DNA of 64,000 bases. Source: Glandiceps talaboti (Eukaryota > Hemichordata > Enteropneusta > Spengelidae). A model generated the notes under the pieces. The model was not told the DNA's origin and searched no databases. It worked only from the letters and a program-made list of their open reading frames with translations. Where the stretch lies: the NCBI RefSeq assembly GCF_964340395.1, contig NC_135569.1, positions 9,220,540 through 9,284,539 of the forward strand, written 5' to 3'. The translations under genes and the position numbers were made by a program. Below are positions 62,623-64,000 of this stretch, in pieces. Positions within the stretch are counted from its first letter, which is position 1; the number at the start of each line of letters is the position of its first letter.

Positions 62623-62671
<49 letters not shown>

Positions 62672-62674
62672 TGC

Positions 62675-62723
<49 letters not shown>

Positions 62724-62726
62724 TGC

Positions 62727-62769
<43 letters not shown>

Positions 62770-62773
62770 TACA
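62466..62773. repeat. (ACATAC)n hexanucleotide microsatellite
   Basis: About 300 bp of ACATAC with occasional ATGCAT and ACAC interruptions, themselves spaced regularly (near 62574, 62621, 62672, 62724). All long ORFs over it are artefacts. Confidence 0.97.
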
Positions 62774-64000
62774 TTAGCCCTGCCCTCATGAGAGTTGATT
62801 TGAATTTGAACTATTAAAACTGATCCAGATCTGCATTGAAGCTACTTCCTAAAAATGAAAGATGGATTTGATTCAAATTATAGTAGCGTACATGTCCCTA
62901 CATACACCAGCTTTGATTCGAATGACTTTGATGTACTTCTTTTCTTTTGGAGGATTTTGAAGACAAAACTGACATCAATGGAAATATTCATTATGCAGAG
63001 ACGAAAGAGTTTGTAAATTAATTCTTGTGAGTCAAGGTAGAGAATCTGACCATAGAAGGTGTAGGCAAAGATAATACATTGATTGGGATCAAACTACATG
63101 TAATTTACTTGAGTATGCTTCTGTCCTCATGACGCCTAACTGATCGCAGTCTGATTCAAATTACTGAATTTAAAACCCACCCAGAGTAAGCATCAGTTTA
63201 TTCAAATTAGATACGAATTAACCACAAGTAAGCAGGTAAATCAAATCGGATCTGAATTAGATTTGGTAATGTGGACAGGGTTAATGTATAAAATGACATA
63301 TTTTCCAGCAATAACTATATTGACTTGACACAAACAAATCATTCCATCACTGCTACCCACAACTTTGTGATCATTCAATTGACAGTTTACAATTTCAGTT
63401 TTCTTTTACTGAACAGTAGTTAATAAAATATCATGCCTTTTATGTAAATAACATATTTCCCAGCAATAATTTCATGACTTCACACAACCAAATCATTCCA
63501 TTACTGCTACACACCAATTTTGGACAATTTGATCGACAGTGTACAATTTCAAAGAATTATTTATATAACTGTAATCCAAAACAATGCCTTTCGTTGACAA
63601 ATAAATGACATATTTTCCGACAATAATTTCTTCAACTTTTTTGACACAACTTCAGAATTGAATGGTGTATGCAGTAAATACAGCATCCTTCTGTGTGCAT
63701 ATACACTACTAGCAACAAACAAGCTCCAGGGCACACTTGAGTAATGCGGGAGTACGTCGCAAGGATACGCAAGGCATATACAATGGTCTCATCTGTAATC
63801 AAGGGTAAACACACACGTGTGTAGTTTTTCAACTTCATGTGATATGTTGCAATAGTCACAAATGCTAAAAGTGAATTCCTAGCTAGCAACTAGTCAGTAA
63901 GACGATATCTTGATAACTTTGCTTACCTTAACTCGTACTTGTATTAAAAAGTGACAAAAATACATTCACACCTGCCGATACTCGAAGCCTGAGTGTGCCC

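Larger units (their letters stand above)
49229..64000. other. Sequence upstream of PLCH exon 1, no gene recognised
   Basis: 14.8 kb. Probably 5' UTR intron and/or intergenic DNA; no promoter or non-coding exon could be placed. Holds homopolymer runs (49503-49519, 49773-49807), family A, B, C and G elements, a probable LINE tail (51780-52108), repeat K, arrays at 55265-55515, 57508-57668, 59560-60960 and 62466-62773. All ORFs here are short and without recognisable domains. 55520-57500, 60960-62400 and 62800-64000 show nothing distinct apart from short TACATGTACATGTA palindromes. Confidence 0.55.

Noticed and set aside
62360-62791. Several 94-136 codon ORFs on both strands
   Set aside because: All are translations of the (ACATAC)n microsatellite; no unique coding content.
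49229-64000. A second gene upstream of PLCH
   Set aside because: No ORF over about 120 codons other than microsatellite artefacts and no recognisable domain or consistent splice series on either strand; I cannot exclude small non-coding exons.
1-64000. tRNA or rRNA genes
   Set aside because: No cloverleaf with A and B box sequences and no rRNA-like conserved blocks were seen on either strand by eye; a covariance-model scan was not possible.

Overview
This is nuclear DNA from an animal. It is AT-rich, the genes are split by introns with GT..AG borders, and it is full of microsatellites, minisatellites and short palindromic transposon-like repeats. The gene is closer to a single pre-duplication PLC-eta than to a vertebrate paralogue, and the repeats are not vertebrate families that I recognise. 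A marine invertebrate bilaterian (hemichordate, cephalochordate or lophotrochozoan) fits best, but the species cannot be named from this sequence.

The window holds essentially one gene, on the minus strand: a phosphoinositide-specific phospholipase C of the eta class (PLCH). I rebuilt 21 coding exons by hand, from a start codon at 49173 down to position 1, where the last exon runs off the window. Every splice phase agrees, and the exons sum to 4977 nt (1659 codons, no stop). Domain order is N-terminal region, PH (exons 2-3), EF hands (exons 4-6), catalytic X (exons 7-9), acidic and basic X-Y linker (exons 10-13), catalytic Y (exons 13-15), C2 (exons 16-19) and a long Ser-rich tail (exons 20-21). 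All six catalytic or calcium-ligand positions of the X box are present. The largest coding block (1820 to 1) has no start or stop inside the window, so simple ORF calling misses it.

Layout: 1-1820 tail exon; 1821-25805 exons 2-20 separated by introns of 0.2-4.3 kb; 25806-48998 a 23 kb first coding intron with no exon found; 48999-49228 first coding exon with a short 5' leader; 49229-64000 upstream non-coding sequence (5' UTR intron and/or intergenic). No second gene, tRNA, rRNA, CRISPR array or virus was recognised.

The most unusual structures are two tandem duplications that copied a 5' splice site of this same gene. A 70-bp unit made of the end of C2 exon 19 plus its donor is repeated nine times, eight of them inside the following intron. 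A 30-bp unit at the end of EF-hand exon 4 gives two in-frame donors that would add ten residues. The introns and upstream region also carry several multi-copy palindromic element families, with 8-bp (hAT-like) or TTAA (piggyBac-like) target duplications. One small element family carries a fossil THAP-type zinc-finger fragment, and there are tandem arrays rich in the ATGCAAAT octamer.
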